DNA of 64,000 bases from Pseudoselenomonas ruminantium (GTDB lineage Bacteria; Bacillota; Negativicutes; Selenomonadales; Selenomonadaceae), in the NCBI RefSeq assembly GCF_900113715.1, contig NZ_FOQK01000001.1, positions 1 to 64,000 of the forward strand. The letters run 5' to 3'. Both the position numbers and the translations under genes were made by a program. Numbering within the stretch: position 1 is the stretch's first letter; every line of letters begins with the position of its first letter. Below the pieces are notes generated by a model. The model ran no database searches. It saw only the letters and a program-made list of their open reading frames with translations, and was not told where the DNA came from. This document shows, piece by piece, positions 1 through 8,863 of the stretch.

Positions 1-1362
1 AAGTTAATATTATTCCTAGGTGATGTAGCGCTTATTATTGCTGCTTATATTATTGCCACAAGCATAGCTCTGGATCGTGATATTATCGTTAGCAATATGT
101 ATCTTTATTCGGGGATGCTGCCGATAATCTTGATTATCAGTAGTTTGCTTTTGAATATCAATGGTTTGTATTCTATTGGTAGAAAACGTTTTGCAGAAAT
201 TATTTTAAGCACGGCTGTGGCTACACTATGTACCTTTATTCTCGTTACTGCATTGAGTTTTTTTATGCATGAGTTTTCGTATTCGCGAATGGTGATTGCG
301 ATATGTTCTATTTTGCAGGGAATCATGCTTATCGCTTGGCGGTATATTGGTTGGCAATTAGAGCAGAAGTTGCATGCACAACGCACTGTAATGCTGATGG
401 GAAGTGCTGAGGAGTGCGAGCATGTATATAACCGATTGCGCGTACAACCACAGCTGAATCTCAAACTCAAATACATTTGTACAGATATAGAGTCAAGCGA
501 CTGGCGTAAGGCAGCAGAAGATATCGATGTGATCATCCTCTGCCCTGGGATGCGTCATCGCTACAAAGTGGCTGTGATTAATCACTGTCATCAGACGGGG
601 AAAACAACACTATTGATTCCTAATACCTACGAAATCTTTTGCACAGGTGCAGAACTGGACAAGATTGATGATATTCCCGTATTTCGCCCACAAAGTCTTA
701 ATCCCAGCTTAGAGGTGCGTACGCTAAAACGAATGATGGATATCGTAGTAGCAGGTATCGGCTTTATCTGCGCTCTGCCCTTTATGATTGCCACAGGGAT
801 AGCAATAAAAATCTTCGATCCTGGTCCTATGCTATACAGTCAGATTCGGACTGGCAAGAACGGAAAAGAATTTCGCGTCTACAAATTCCGCACCATGCGG
901 GTAGATGCAGAAAAATACACGGGGCCAATGCTGGCACAGGAAAATGACCCTAGAATCACTAAGCTGGGGAGATTCTTACGTGCCGTAAGACTTGACGAAT
1001 TGCCACAGATCTGGAATGTAATCATCGGCGATATGAGTATTGTCGGCCCCAGACCGGAGCGGCCTTTCTTTGTGGAACAATTTGTCAAGGAAACACCAGA
1101 ATATGCCTATCGCCATAATGTCAAACCTGGCATTACAGGCATGGCCCAAGTTTATGGGAAATACAATACAACTGCTTTCGATAAGCTGGTTTATGACCTG
1201 ATGTATATCGAAAAATGCGGACTGCTGACAGACTTAGCAATTATCATTCAGACGGTGAAGGTTCTGTTTACTAAGAGTGCTACAGAAGGTGCTGGTGTTG
1301 GACAGAAACCGCTGAATTTAGAAAAGTATGATATTGGCAATAATATTTATGGAGACTTTTAA
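1..1362 (+). CDS. Polyprenyl glycosylphosphotransferase (priming sugar-phosphate transferase), 5' partial
   Basis: The reading frame is open from base 1, so the N-terminus lies outside the window. The N-terminal half shows hydrophobic segments followed by a soluble CoA-binding-like region. The C-terminal about 200 residues form a bacterial sugar transferase domain, with KRMMDI, the basic YKFRTMR segment, RLDELPQ and VGPRPERP. This family (WbaP/WcaJ/CpsE type) moves a sugar-1-phosphate from a UDP-sugar to undecaprenyl phosphate at the inner membrane, the first step of capsule, exopolysaccharide or O-antigen units. The position ahead of glycosyltransferases, polymerase and flippase fits that job. 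The donor sugar cannot be read from the sequence. Base composition is mixed, unlike the very AT-rich genes that follow. Confidence 0.9.
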   Translation, partial: KLILFLGDVALIIAAYIIATSIALDRDIIVSNMYLYSGMLPIILIISSLLLNINGLYSIGRKRFAEIILSTAVATLCTFILVTALSFFMHEFSYSRMVIAICSILQGIMLIAWRYIGWQLEQKLHAQRTVMLMGSAEECEHVYNRLRVQPQLNLKLKYICTDIESSDWRKAAEDIDVIILCPGMRHRYKVAVINHCHQTGKTTLLIPNTYEIFCTGAELDKIDDIPVFRPQSLNPSLEVRTLKRMMDIVVAGIGFICALPFMIATGIAIKIFDPGPMLYSQIRTGKNGKEFRVYKFRTMRVDAEKYTGPMLAQENDPRITKLGRFLRAVRLDELPQIWNVIIGDMSIVGPRPERPFFVEQFVKETPEYAYRHNVKPGITGMAQVYGKYNTTAFDKLVYDLMYIEKCGLLTDLAIIIQTVKVLFTKSATEGAGVGQKPLNLEKYDIGNNIYGDF

Positions 1363-1381
1363 GTACTATGGAGACTTTTAA
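1348..1381 (+). repeat. 15-bp direct repeat at the junction of the sugar transferase and the AT-rich cassette
   Basis: TATGGAGACTTTTAA occurs at 1348-1362 and again at 1367-1381. The first copy encodes the last residues and stop of the sugar transferase; the second provides the first start codon of the next glycosyltransferase. The repeat sits exactly where composition changes to strongly AT-rich. It may be a duplication left when the downstream cassette was exchanged. That origin is inference. Confidence 0.8.
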
Positions 1382-2135
1382 TCAATTTTTAGATGATATG
1401 GTTTCTATAATAATGCCGGCATATAATAGTGATAATACAATTTCAGATAGTATAGAGTCGGTGTTGAAACAAACATATGAAAATTGGGAATTGATTATTA
1501 TAGATGATTGCTCAACTGATAATACAATAAATGTTGTTTTGTCATTTGATGACGAAAGAATATGTTTAATCAGGCAAAATAGTAATCGAGGAGTTGCAGA
1601 AGCAAGAAACATTGGCATAAAAAAAGCAAAAGGGAGGTTTTTAGCATTTTTAGATAGTGATGATGTTTGGTCGGAAATAAAGATAGAAAGACAAATGAGT
1701 TTTATGAAGACAAATGATGTAAGTTTTTCTTATACTTGGTATCATCACTTGGATACGGAAAATAATGGTAAAATTAAGGTTATTAAAACACAGCCATATG
1801 TTAATTATCAAAAATTATTGAAAGGTAATGATATTGGTTGTTTAACTGTCATGATTGATCATGCTGCATACCCTAATATTATGATGCCTAATAAGCGTCA
1901 TGAAGATTATATAACATGGCTAAATATTTTAAAAGAAAATAATGGTTATGCATATTCTATTAATGAAGATTTAGCGGCTTATAGGAAAAGTTTAAATTCA
2001 TTATCAAGTAATAAAATTAAGAGCATAAAGTGGACTTGGGATGTCTATAGAAAAGATCAAAATCTATCTTTTTTTTCTTCTTTGTATTACTTAGCATTTT
2101 ATGCTATAAGAGCTATTCAAAAACACATAAAATGA
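1368..2135 (+). CDS. Glycosyltransferase family 2
   Basis: A GT-A fold glycosyltransferase of about 255 residues. The N-terminus has the family 2 pattern VSIIMPAYN, the IIIDDCSTD donor-binding segment and LDSDD as the metal-binding DxD-type motif. It would add a sugar from a nucleotide donor to the lipid-linked repeat unit on the cytoplasmic face. The first ATG (1368) lies inside the duplicated 15-mer; an internal ATG at 1398 (MVSIIMPAYN) gives a more standard family N-terminus, so the start is uncertain. The gene contains a T8 run at 2069-2076 that leaves the frame intact. Codon use is very AT-rich, as in the next six genes. Acceptor and donor cannot be deduced. Confidence 0.85.
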   Translation: METFNQFLDDMVSIIMPAYNSDNTISDSIESVLKQTYENWELIIIDDCSTDNTINVVLSFDDERICLIRQNSNRGVAEARNIGIKKAKGRFLAFLDSDDVWSEIKIERQMSFMKTNDVSFSYTWYHHLDTENNGKIKVIKTQPYVNYQKLLKGNDIGCLTVMIDHAAYPNIMMPNKRHEDYITWLNILKENNGYAYSINEDLAAYRKSLNSLSSNKIKSIKWTWDVYRKDQNLSFFSSLYYLAFYAIRAIQKHIK

Positions 2136-2141
2136 AATGAA

Positions 2142-3218
2142 GTGAAAGAAAATATGAACATTGTGATTTCCTCGATGCATTTTTCTCCAGCATTTATATC
2201 GCATATGGGAGGATATGGTAATTTATGCAGGATGATTGGTGCTGATGTTAGTTTTTTGATAGATGAAAAATATAAAGAATTCGGAGAGTTTAATAGGCAA
2301 AAAATATATACGGATATTCCTAAAAATGAAATAAGTAAATATGATTTGATTATTTTTGTAAATTTTGCTGTAGAGAATGTTAGAATAGCAAGATTATGGA
2401 GAAAACAGGGGAAAAAGATTATATATGTATTACATGAATCGGATTTGGGGATGAGGAGACTATATCATGAATCTTTTGTAGGCGCAGCAAAAATTATTAT
2501 TGCTGGAATTATATCTAAATACATATGTAGATTAAGTGATTTAGTTTTAGTAGCTTCGCAACAGGGAATGAATAGTTATAAGAAGTATTATAGTATGTAC
2601 AACTCTAATGTACGATTGATTCCTCTGATTTTTGATGATGAAATAAGAAGTGAAGATATAAGAATTGGGAAGAAGATATTTTTTTCATATATTGGAAATA
2701 TTAGTAAATCACATGCTTTTTTAGAATATATAAAAGCTATAAAAAAAATCCACGAGATAAATGGTAAAGCGAAGTTTCTTATAGCAACTAGAAATGATAT
2801 TAATAATTTAATAAACAATGATAAATATGTTAAGACTATGATTGAAGATAAAACATTAATTATACAGTCTGGAAGGGATTTGAGTAATGAGGAAATTAAT
2901 CATTACTATTTGGATAGTTTTTGCGTGTGGACGGCATATACATCTAGTACACAGAGCGGGGTGTTAGGGAAGTCTTTTATGGCTGGTACACCAGTTCTTG
3001 CATCACGTGTTGGTAGCTTTAATGAATTTGTGATTGAAGGTAAAAATGGAGAAATAATAAATTCATACTCTTTTGAAGTTATTAATGAAAAGATTATGCA
3101 AATATTTAATAATAAGAGAGAATATGTAAAAAATGCTAGAGATACGTACGAAAAGATATATTCATATAAAAGTTATAAAAAAACTTTTGCTAAAATTGTT
3201 GATGAATTAAATGGATAA
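2142..3218 (+). CDS. Glycosyltransferase, GT-B fold (GT4-like)
   Basis: About 358 residues. The C-terminal half has the GT-B donor-domain pattern: a strand-rich region, then LGKSFMAGTPVLASRVGSF and a following EGKNG loop typical of GT4 enzymes. The N-terminal domain carries MGGYGNL in place of the usual glycine-rich motif. The expected role is sugar transfer to the growing undecaprenyl-linked unit. The first possible start is GTG at 2142; ATG at 2154 (MNIVISSMHF) is a good alternative and there is no clear ribosome site for either. An in-frame A8 run lies at 2741-2748. It follows the family 2 enzyme by only a few bases, so the two are probably co-transcribed. Confidence 0.75.
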   Translation: MKENMNIVISSMHFSPAFISHMGGYGNLCRMIGADVSFLIDEKYKEFGEFNRQKIYTDIPKNEISKYDLIIFVNFAVENVRIARLWRKQGKKIIYVLHESDLGMRRLYHESFVGAAKIIIAGIISKYICRLSDLVLVASQQGMNSYKKYYSMYNSNVRLIPLIFDDEIRSEDIRIGKKIFFSYIGNISKSHAFLEYIKAIKKIHEINGKAKFLIATRNDINNLINNDKYVKTMIEDKTLIIQSGRDLSNEEINHYYLDSFCVWTAYTSSTQSGVLGKSFMAGTPVLASRVGSFNEFVIEGKNGEIINSYSFEVINEKIMQIFNNKREYVKNARDTYEKIYSYKSYKKTFAKIVDELNG

Positions 3219-3237
3219 TGGAAAACAGAGGTAAATA

Positions 3238-4326
3238 ATGGAAATATACATTTTTCTATATGGATGGAGCATTATTTTAGCCTTGTTTTTTCTGTTGCTT
3301 TGTAAAAATAAATTCAAGAAAATCTATATTCTATTAAATGCAATACCAATGATTACGGTTTTGGGGTTTCGAGGAATATATACTGGGGCAGATACATATA
3401 CTTATGTTTCTGCATTTGAAATTATCGGAGTACATGGCAACGGATGGTTAGACTGCGTTGATATGGAATATGGCTATATCATATTTAATAAAATAGTATA
3501 TACTTTGTTTGGGGATGTTAGATATTTATTTATTTCTATTGCAGGATTAAGTATTGGAATTTTATGTTGGTTTATAAATAAATATTCATGTAATATTTAT
3601 TTATCGCTGATTGTGTTTAATGGAATAGGTTTTTTTATTTCTAATGTAAATACAATAAGACAATGCTTAGCGACTTCTATCTTGTTAATTGCATTAAATT
3701 ATATTATTGAAAACAAAAAATATATAGCAATATTGTTTGTCATGATAGCTGGATCGTTTCATATGACGGCGTATTTGTTTTTTCCGTTGGTCTTTTTACA
3801 ACCATTAAATATGAAAAAAATATTTTTAGTGATAATGTCATGCGTATATGTTGTTTTTTTGGTACATGATGCTGGATTGATGGCTGTAGCATCAATCCTT
3901 CCAGAAAAATATTTGCTATATATAGGAAGTGTACATGATGTTGAAAGTAGCAAAATAGGTTCTGTAATTCGAGGTGTAGCATATATATTCATTTCTCTTG
4001 TTAGTATTTGGCAGTATCATACTGGAAATACTTCTCTTGATAAAGAAATTGATAATAAATTAAATAGTCAATGTGTGTTATGGTTTGCTATGCTTGTTTT
4101 TCTCTCAGGGCTAATATTATGCATTCAATATGATGTGGCGATTATAGGACGAATAGGATATACTTTTACGATTTTTATCTGTTTGCTAGTTCCGATTTTC
4201 TTTTATGGAATGGGAAAAGTGGCAAGGATGTTCGCTATACCAATATTTATCATCGTGTTAACGCTTCAATTTTTTTATATGATTCAAAATCTACCTAAAG
4301 ACAGAATATATTATTTTTTATATTAG
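3238..4326 (+). CDS. EpsG family protein, probable polysaccharide polymerase (Wzy-like)
   Basis: A polytopic membrane protein of 362 residues with about ten hydrophobic segments. It has the EpsG-family signature GFRGIYTGADTYTYV near residues 43-57, and TIRQCLATSILLIA further on. EpsG and Wzy-type proteins join lipid-linked repeat units on the outer face of the inner membrane. A ribosome site AGAGG lies just upstream of the ATG. Placement between glycosyltransferases and upstream of a flippase supports the polymerase role. Such genes are the serotype-specific part of these clusters, so close homologues may be rare. Confidence 0.8.
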   Translation: MEIYIFLYGWSIILALFFLLLCKNKFKKIYILLNAIPMITVLGFRGIYTGADTYTYVSAFEIIGVHGNGWLDCVDMEYGYIIFNKIVYTLFGDVRYLFISIAGLSIGILCWFINKYSCNIYLSLIVFNGIGFFISNVNTIRQCLATSILLIALNYIIENKKYIAILFVMIAGSFHMTAYLFFPLVFLQPLNMKKIFLVIMSCVYVVFLVHDAGLMAVASILPEKYLLYIGSVHDVESSKIGSVIRGVAYIFISLVSIWQYHTGNTSLDKEIDNKLNSQCVLWFAMLVFLSGLILCIQYDVAIIGRIGYTFTIFICLLVPIFFYGMGKVARMFAIPIFIIVLTLQFFYMIQNLPKDRIYYFLY

Positions 4327-4363
4327 TGGTTACATTTTTTTACTATTGTATGGGGGGATATAT

Positions 4364-5469
4364 GTGAAACGAGTATTATGTCTTATTGCAAATATGGACA
4401 CAGGTGGAGCAGAAACATTACTTATGAAACTATATCGAACAATGAATGTTGAAGAATATCAGTTTGATTTTTTAACATATGCTGGGAAAAATGGATATTA
4501 TGATAAAGAGATTATTAATCGAGGTGGCAAGATATATCCTATAACACCTGTAAAAAAAATCCTATAAAATGTTTTTATGATGTTTATACTGTTGTGAAAG
4601 GCGGAGGATATAAATCAGTTCTTTTGTCTGTTCCATTTTCTGTTTATTCGATTATGTTATTAATAGCAAGAATGGCTGGAGCAAAAAAAATAGGTTTACG
4701 TTGCACTAATACAAAAGTCGGTGATGGAAAAATATCTTACACAGTATTGCATTACATTTTTAAACCTTTTGCAAAAGTAGTGACTAATGTGAAGTTATCG
4801 CCATCTGTTCTAGCTGCAGAATGGATGTTTGGTAAAGGCTGCGTTTATAAAAAACAAGCAGTGATATTAAATAATGGAGTGCAGTTAGATAAGTTTATTT
4901 TTTCTATACAAAGAAGAAAGATGATTCGAGAAGAATTTAATGTTTCAAATAAACATGTTTACGGGCATGTTGGTCGGTTTGTAAAACAAAAGAATCATAT
5001 ATTTCTATTAAAGATATTTCAAGAGATATGTAAACAAGACTCTGAGGCGGTTTTGCTTCTGGTTGGTACGGGAATGTTATTAGAGGATATAAAAAAGAAG
5101 GTTTATGAATTAAAGATAGAAAACTCGGTTATTTTTGCTGGGGTTAGAAAAGATATTCCAGATATTATGATGGCACTGGATGTTGTTATTTTTCCATCTT
5201 ATTATGAAGGTATGCCAAATGTGATTATTGAAGCACAATGTACCGGTTTGCCATGTATTATTGCAGATACAATTACACGTGATGTTCAAGTAACAGATCT
5301 TATTGAATTTCTAAGCTTAGAGGATGATGCTTTGATTTGGGCAAATACAGCAATGAAAAAAATGACGCTATCTAAAGATATAAAAAGAAATATTTATAAT
5401 AGTATCATGAAGGAAAAAGGATATGATATCAATGATGTTACTTGTAAATTCTTGGAATTAATGACATAA
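4364..5469 (+). pseudogene. GT4 family glycosyltransferase interrupted by a frameshift at an A8 tract
   Basis: Two reading frames together make one GT4 enzyme. The first part (GTG at 4364 after a GGGGGG ribosome site) starts MKRVLCLIANMDTGGAETLL and stops at 4567. The second frame continues to 5469 with the donor domain, including GRFVKQKNH, FPSYYEGMPN and IIEAQCTGLPC. The switch lies in a run of eight A at 4552-4559; one extra A (or a -1 slip) would join them into about 368 residues, the normal length of the family. As written the product is truncated. Alternatives are a phase-variable gene in its off state, ribosomal or transcriptional slippage, a true pseudogene, or a sequencing error. The internal ATG at 4594 could start only a fragment lacking the acceptor domain. 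Confidence 0.8.
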
Positions 5470-5523
5470 AGGATAAATATATACTATCAAATATTTCGAT
5501 TATATAATTGGGAGTTGTTAATT

Positions 5524-6054
5524 TTGTTGAAATGGATATTAGATAAGTGGAATAAGAAAAAAAATACAATAGATTACTGGAGGGGGGAAGGTACAAGAAT
5601 TGGTGAACGTTGTTTTGTACATCCTGATGCAGATTTTGGATCAGAACCATATTTGATTTCTTTGGGGAATCATGTTCGAGTTAATAATGGCGTAAAGATG
5701 ATAACACATGATGGTGGTGTCTGGGTTTTGCGAGAGTTTCCTAGTATTAATCGTCATAAAGAAATTGATTTGTTCGGGAAAATTTCGATAGGGGATAATG
5801 TTCATATAGGAACTAATGCTATTATTTTGCCAGGCGTGTCAATAGGTTCAAACTCTATTATTGGAGTCGGTGCAATTGTTACGCGTAGTATACCGGAGAA
5901 TTCTATCGCAGTTGGTATTCCAGCACGTGTTATTGAAACTGTAGATGATTATTATGGAAAAAATAAATATAAATTATTATACACTAAACTAATGACTGAT
6001 ATTGAAAAAAAGAATTATTTATTAAAAGAAGATATTGAGTTAAAAAACAAATAA
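5524..6054 (+). CDS. Hexapeptide-repeat acyltransferase (WbbJ/maltose O-acetyltransferase-like)
   Basis: A left-handed beta-helix acyltransferase of about 176 residues. Hexapeptide turns run from GTRIGERCFVHPDADFGS to the C-terminal coil ISIGDNVHIGTNAIILPGVS, SNSIIGVGAIVTRSIPENS and VGIPARV. This group transfers acetyl or similar groups from acyl-CoA to sugars, here probably O-acetylating the polysaccharide repeat unit. GGGAG at 5510-5514 points to the TTG at 5524 as start (9-base spacing); TTG codons at 5515 and 5527 are spaced less well. The sugar position modified is unknown. Confidence 0.8.
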   Translation: MLKWILDKWNKKKNTIDYWRGEGTRIGERCFVHPDADFGSEPYLISLGNHVRVNNGVKMITHDGGVWVLREFPSINRHKEIDLFGKISIGDNVHIGTNAIILPGVSIGSNSIIGVGAIVTRSIPENSIAVGIPARVIETVDDYYGKNKYKLLYTKLMTDIEKKNYLLKEDIELKNK

Positions 6055-6073
6055 TAATGGGAAAAGGACAGAA

Positions 6074-7228
6074 ATGAAAAAGGTACTTCAAATTATAGAA
6101 CATATGGGAGCTGGTGGAGCACAAAAGATTATTACAGATACATTGATTCTTATGAAAAATGATAAGAAGATTAAATTTTCGCTATTGGTGCTAACAAGCA
6201 AAAGTAATTCTAGTTATGAACAACTTTTAGATAAAGAAAATATTCCCATTGTATATTTACATTCTACAGAAGGTTACAATGGTAATAATATTATTCGTAA
6301 AATTTTAAACAAAGTTAAGAATAGAATTATAGATCAATATTTGATTTATAAAAAACTAATGGAAATCTCCCCGGATATCATACATAGTCATATTACTCCT
6401 ATACAGATTAAGCTGTTTATTCCTTTTTTGGTTTCTAGAATTCCTATATGGATACATACTATGCATTCAGACCCGCTAAGATTTTCCTGTTTTATAAGAT
6501 GTTTTACTAAAATATTATGCCGGTATATTAATTTTTTTCCAGTGGCCGTAACAAAAGGACAATTGAATCGCATAAATAAATATTATAATATAAATAATTG
6601 CTATTTATTGCGAAATCGTATAAATGTATTTTTAATAAAAAAATATATAAAAGCACTTGATAAAAAACATGCTAGACGATTGTTTAATATACCAGAAAAT
6701 GCCTTTGTAGTTGGTGGAGCAGGACGATTTGTACAAATAAAAAAATTTGACAAACTTGTAGAGATTTTTTTCGAATATCAAAAATACAATAACAATTCTT
6801 TTTTGATTTTAGTTGGTGATGGCCCGGAGAGAAGAAAAATATCGGATTTGATAATTCAGTATAAATTGGAGAAAAAATCGATAATTATTGGGAGCCTACC
6901 TACGGATAAGATGATTATGTTCTATTCAAGTATTGATGTGTTTTTACAGCCATCTATTTCTGAATCATGTTCATTAGTTGCTCTTGAAGCACAAGCTGTA
7001 GGCATACCAGTCATTGTTTCAGATGCAATACCAACAGACATATTATTTAGCAACAAAACTGTTCAGATGAAAAAAGATGCATCTATTCGTGAATGGGCTG
7101 CAGAAATTTATAAACCTTCTTATCTACAACCGCAGGCATCAATAGATAATTATGATATAAATACTTTAAAAAATGATATATATAATATATATCATTCGAT
7201 TTTATTGAGAGTAAAAAATGGAAATTAA
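6074..7228 (+). CDS. Glycosyltransferase family 4
   Basis: A GT-B enzyme of 384 residues. It begins MKKVLQIIEHMGAGGAQKII, the glycine-rich acceptor-side motif of GT4 enzymes. The C-terminal domain has GAGRFVQIKKFDKLVE, LVGDGPERR and the EX7E-type segment SISESCSLVALEAQAVGIPV. It probably adds one residue of the repeat unit. The end overlaps the flippase start by 11 bases, which suggests translational coupling. Codon use is strongly AT-rich. Confidence 0.88.
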   Translation: MKKVLQIIEHMGAGGAQKIITDTLILMKNDKKIKFSLLVLTSKSNSSYEQLLDKENIPIVYLHSTEGYNGNNIIRKILNKVKNRIIDQYLIYKKLMEISPDIIHSHITPIQIKLFIPFLVSRIPIWIHTMHSDPLRFSCFIRCFTKILCRYINFFPVAVTKGQLNRINKYYNINNCYLLRNRINVFLIKKYIKALDKKHARRLFNIPENAFVVGGAGRFVQIKKFDKLVEIFFEYQKYNNNSFLILVGDGPERRKISDLIIQYKLEKKSIIIGSLPTDKMIMFYSSIDVFLQPSISESCSLVALEAQAVGIPVIVSDAIPTDILFSNKTVQMKKDASIREWAAEIYKPSYLQPQASIDNYDINTLKNDIYNIYHSILLRVKNGN

Positions 7229-8627
7229 AACTAAAAAATCAGATATTATTTGGAATTATTTAGGTGTTTTTCTTGTAATATCTTCACAAATTATATGGTT
7301 GCCTTTTTTGTTACATTATTTATCTAATGAGTTATTGGGGATTTGGTATATTTTTGTTAGTATTGGAGGCTTAGTTACATTATTTGATTTTGGATTTTCT
7401 TCTCAATTTTCGAGAGGAGTAAGTTATGCATGGAGCGGTGTAACGGAATTAAAAAAGGAAGGAATATCGTTAGTAAGAAAAGAATCATTACCCAATATTA
7501 ATTTGATTAAATCTATCATTAAAGCTTGTAAGATGATTTATTTTTTTTTAGCAAGCATTGCTACATTAATTATGTGTACAGGTGGTTCTTTATATTTATA
7601 TAATATAGTACCTAGATCATTACATAATGAAATTTTACTTGCATGGCTGGTGTATATTATTGCAGTATTCTTTAATTTATATATAGGATATTATGTTGCA
7701 GTTCTTCAAGGAATTGGAGATATAAAAAAAATGAACCAAGCAAAGGTAATAGCAAGAGTTGTTATGCTATTTGGAGGGATTGTTGCATTAATTATGCAAT
7801 GGGGATTATTAGGTTTGGCAGTATCCTATCTTTTAAGTGGCTTTATCCAACGGATTTTATGTAAATATTTCGTTTCTTTCCAAGTGCGGAAAAATTCAAA
7901 CGTAGAATATGAAAATTATGTGTATAAACCTTTTGAAATTGTAAAAATATTATGGCACAATGCTTGGCGGGATGGGCTAGTAACAATATCACAGTATATA
8001 ACTGGTCAAGCAAGCGTTTTGCTTTGTGGTGCGTTTTTAACCTTATCGGATACAGGAATTTATTCGGTATCGTTACAAATTATAAATGCAATAGTACAGA
8101 TAGCCCGCAGTATGAGTTCTTCATATATGCCAGCAGTACGTTCAATGTTTGCTAATAATAATTTATTATCAGCAACAACAGTTATTTCGAAATCTGTGGT
8201 TTCTTATTATATTATTACTTTATTATCTATTGTTGTATTTATTTGTTTAGGGATACCGATAATTCAGTATATAAAACCAAATTTTTTAATTGATAGGTGT
8301 GTATTCGTGGTATTGTCTATTCATTTAATTTTAATAGATAGACATCGCTTGTCGGCTGCATTTATATCGTCATTAAATGAGTTACCATACACTTCGGCAT
8401 TTATAGTTTCGAGTTTTCTGGGAATTTTTTTTGCCTGGATGATGATGTCCTTTTTTAATTTAGGTATTTGGGGACTGATTCTTGCACCACTTACCATTCA
8501 ATGCTTATATAATAACTGGAAATGGCCATTATATTTAAATAAATATTTAAACACATCAGAATATACTATCTTAAATAATGGGGTTGTATGGATACGACTA
8601 ACTTTTATTAAATATATCCGTAGATAA
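7218..8627 (+). CDS. Oligosaccharide flippase (Wzx-like, MATE/MOP superfamily)
   Basis: A 469-residue integral membrane protein with about 12-14 hydrophobic helices and a short charged N-terminus. The first helices (IWLPFLLHYLSNELLGIWYI) and the central loop region match polysaccharide biosynthesis exporters. It would flip the undecaprenyl-linked unit to the periplasm for the EpsG-type polymerase. Two T runs, T9 at 7541-7549 and T8 at 8425-8432, are in frame. It is the last gene of the AT-rich cassette. Confidence 0.85.
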   Translation: MEIKTKKSDIIWNYLGVFLVISSQIIWLPFLLHYLSNELLGIWYIFVSIGGLVTLFDFGFSSQFSRGVSYAWSGVTELKKEGISLVRKESLPNINLIKSIIKACKMIYFFLASIATLIMCTGGSLYLYNIVPRSLHNEILLAWLVYIIAVFFNLYIGYYVAVLQGIGDIKKMNQAKVIARVVMLFGGIVALIMQWGLLGLAVSYLLSGFIQRILCKYFVSFQVRKNSNVEYENYVYKPFEIVKILWHNAWRDGLVTISQYITGQASVLLCGAFLTLSDTGIYSVSLQIINAIVQIARSMSSSYMPAVRSMFANNNLLSATTVISKSVVSYYIITLLSIVVFICLGIPIIQYIKPNFLIDRCVFVVLSIHLILIDRHRLSAAFISSLNELPYTSAFIVSSFLGIFFAWMMMSFFNLGIWGLILAPLTIQCLYNNWKWPLYLNKYLNTSEYTILNNGVVWIRLTFIKYIRR

Positions 8628-8863
8628 AAAGTGTGTAGAAGGTGAAGTTGTACTTCACTGATTATGGACTTGGATAAGAAACTGGTGTATTGCCTTCTTG
8701 ATATGTTAAAAATAAACTTCGTACATTTAAAACAAGCTTGCAGTAATACATGGCAAAGGAATGTAATTTATTAAATGCTAACCTTATGTATGGTTTTTTA
8801 TAGGTGTGCCATAATATAGCAGTTTCTTAACTGTGAATTTAATTATAAAGGTGTGAAAAAGTA
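8628..8863. other. Intergenic gap between flippase and manC
   Basis: AT-rich, no open frame of note and no tRNA fold seen. A small hairpin GTGAAG/CTTCAC lies at 8642-8658 without a following T run, so it is a poor terminator. The CATAAT/TAATAT run near 8809 could be a -10 for manC but no convincing -35 is visible. It marks the end of the AT-rich cassette. Confidence 0.4.
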
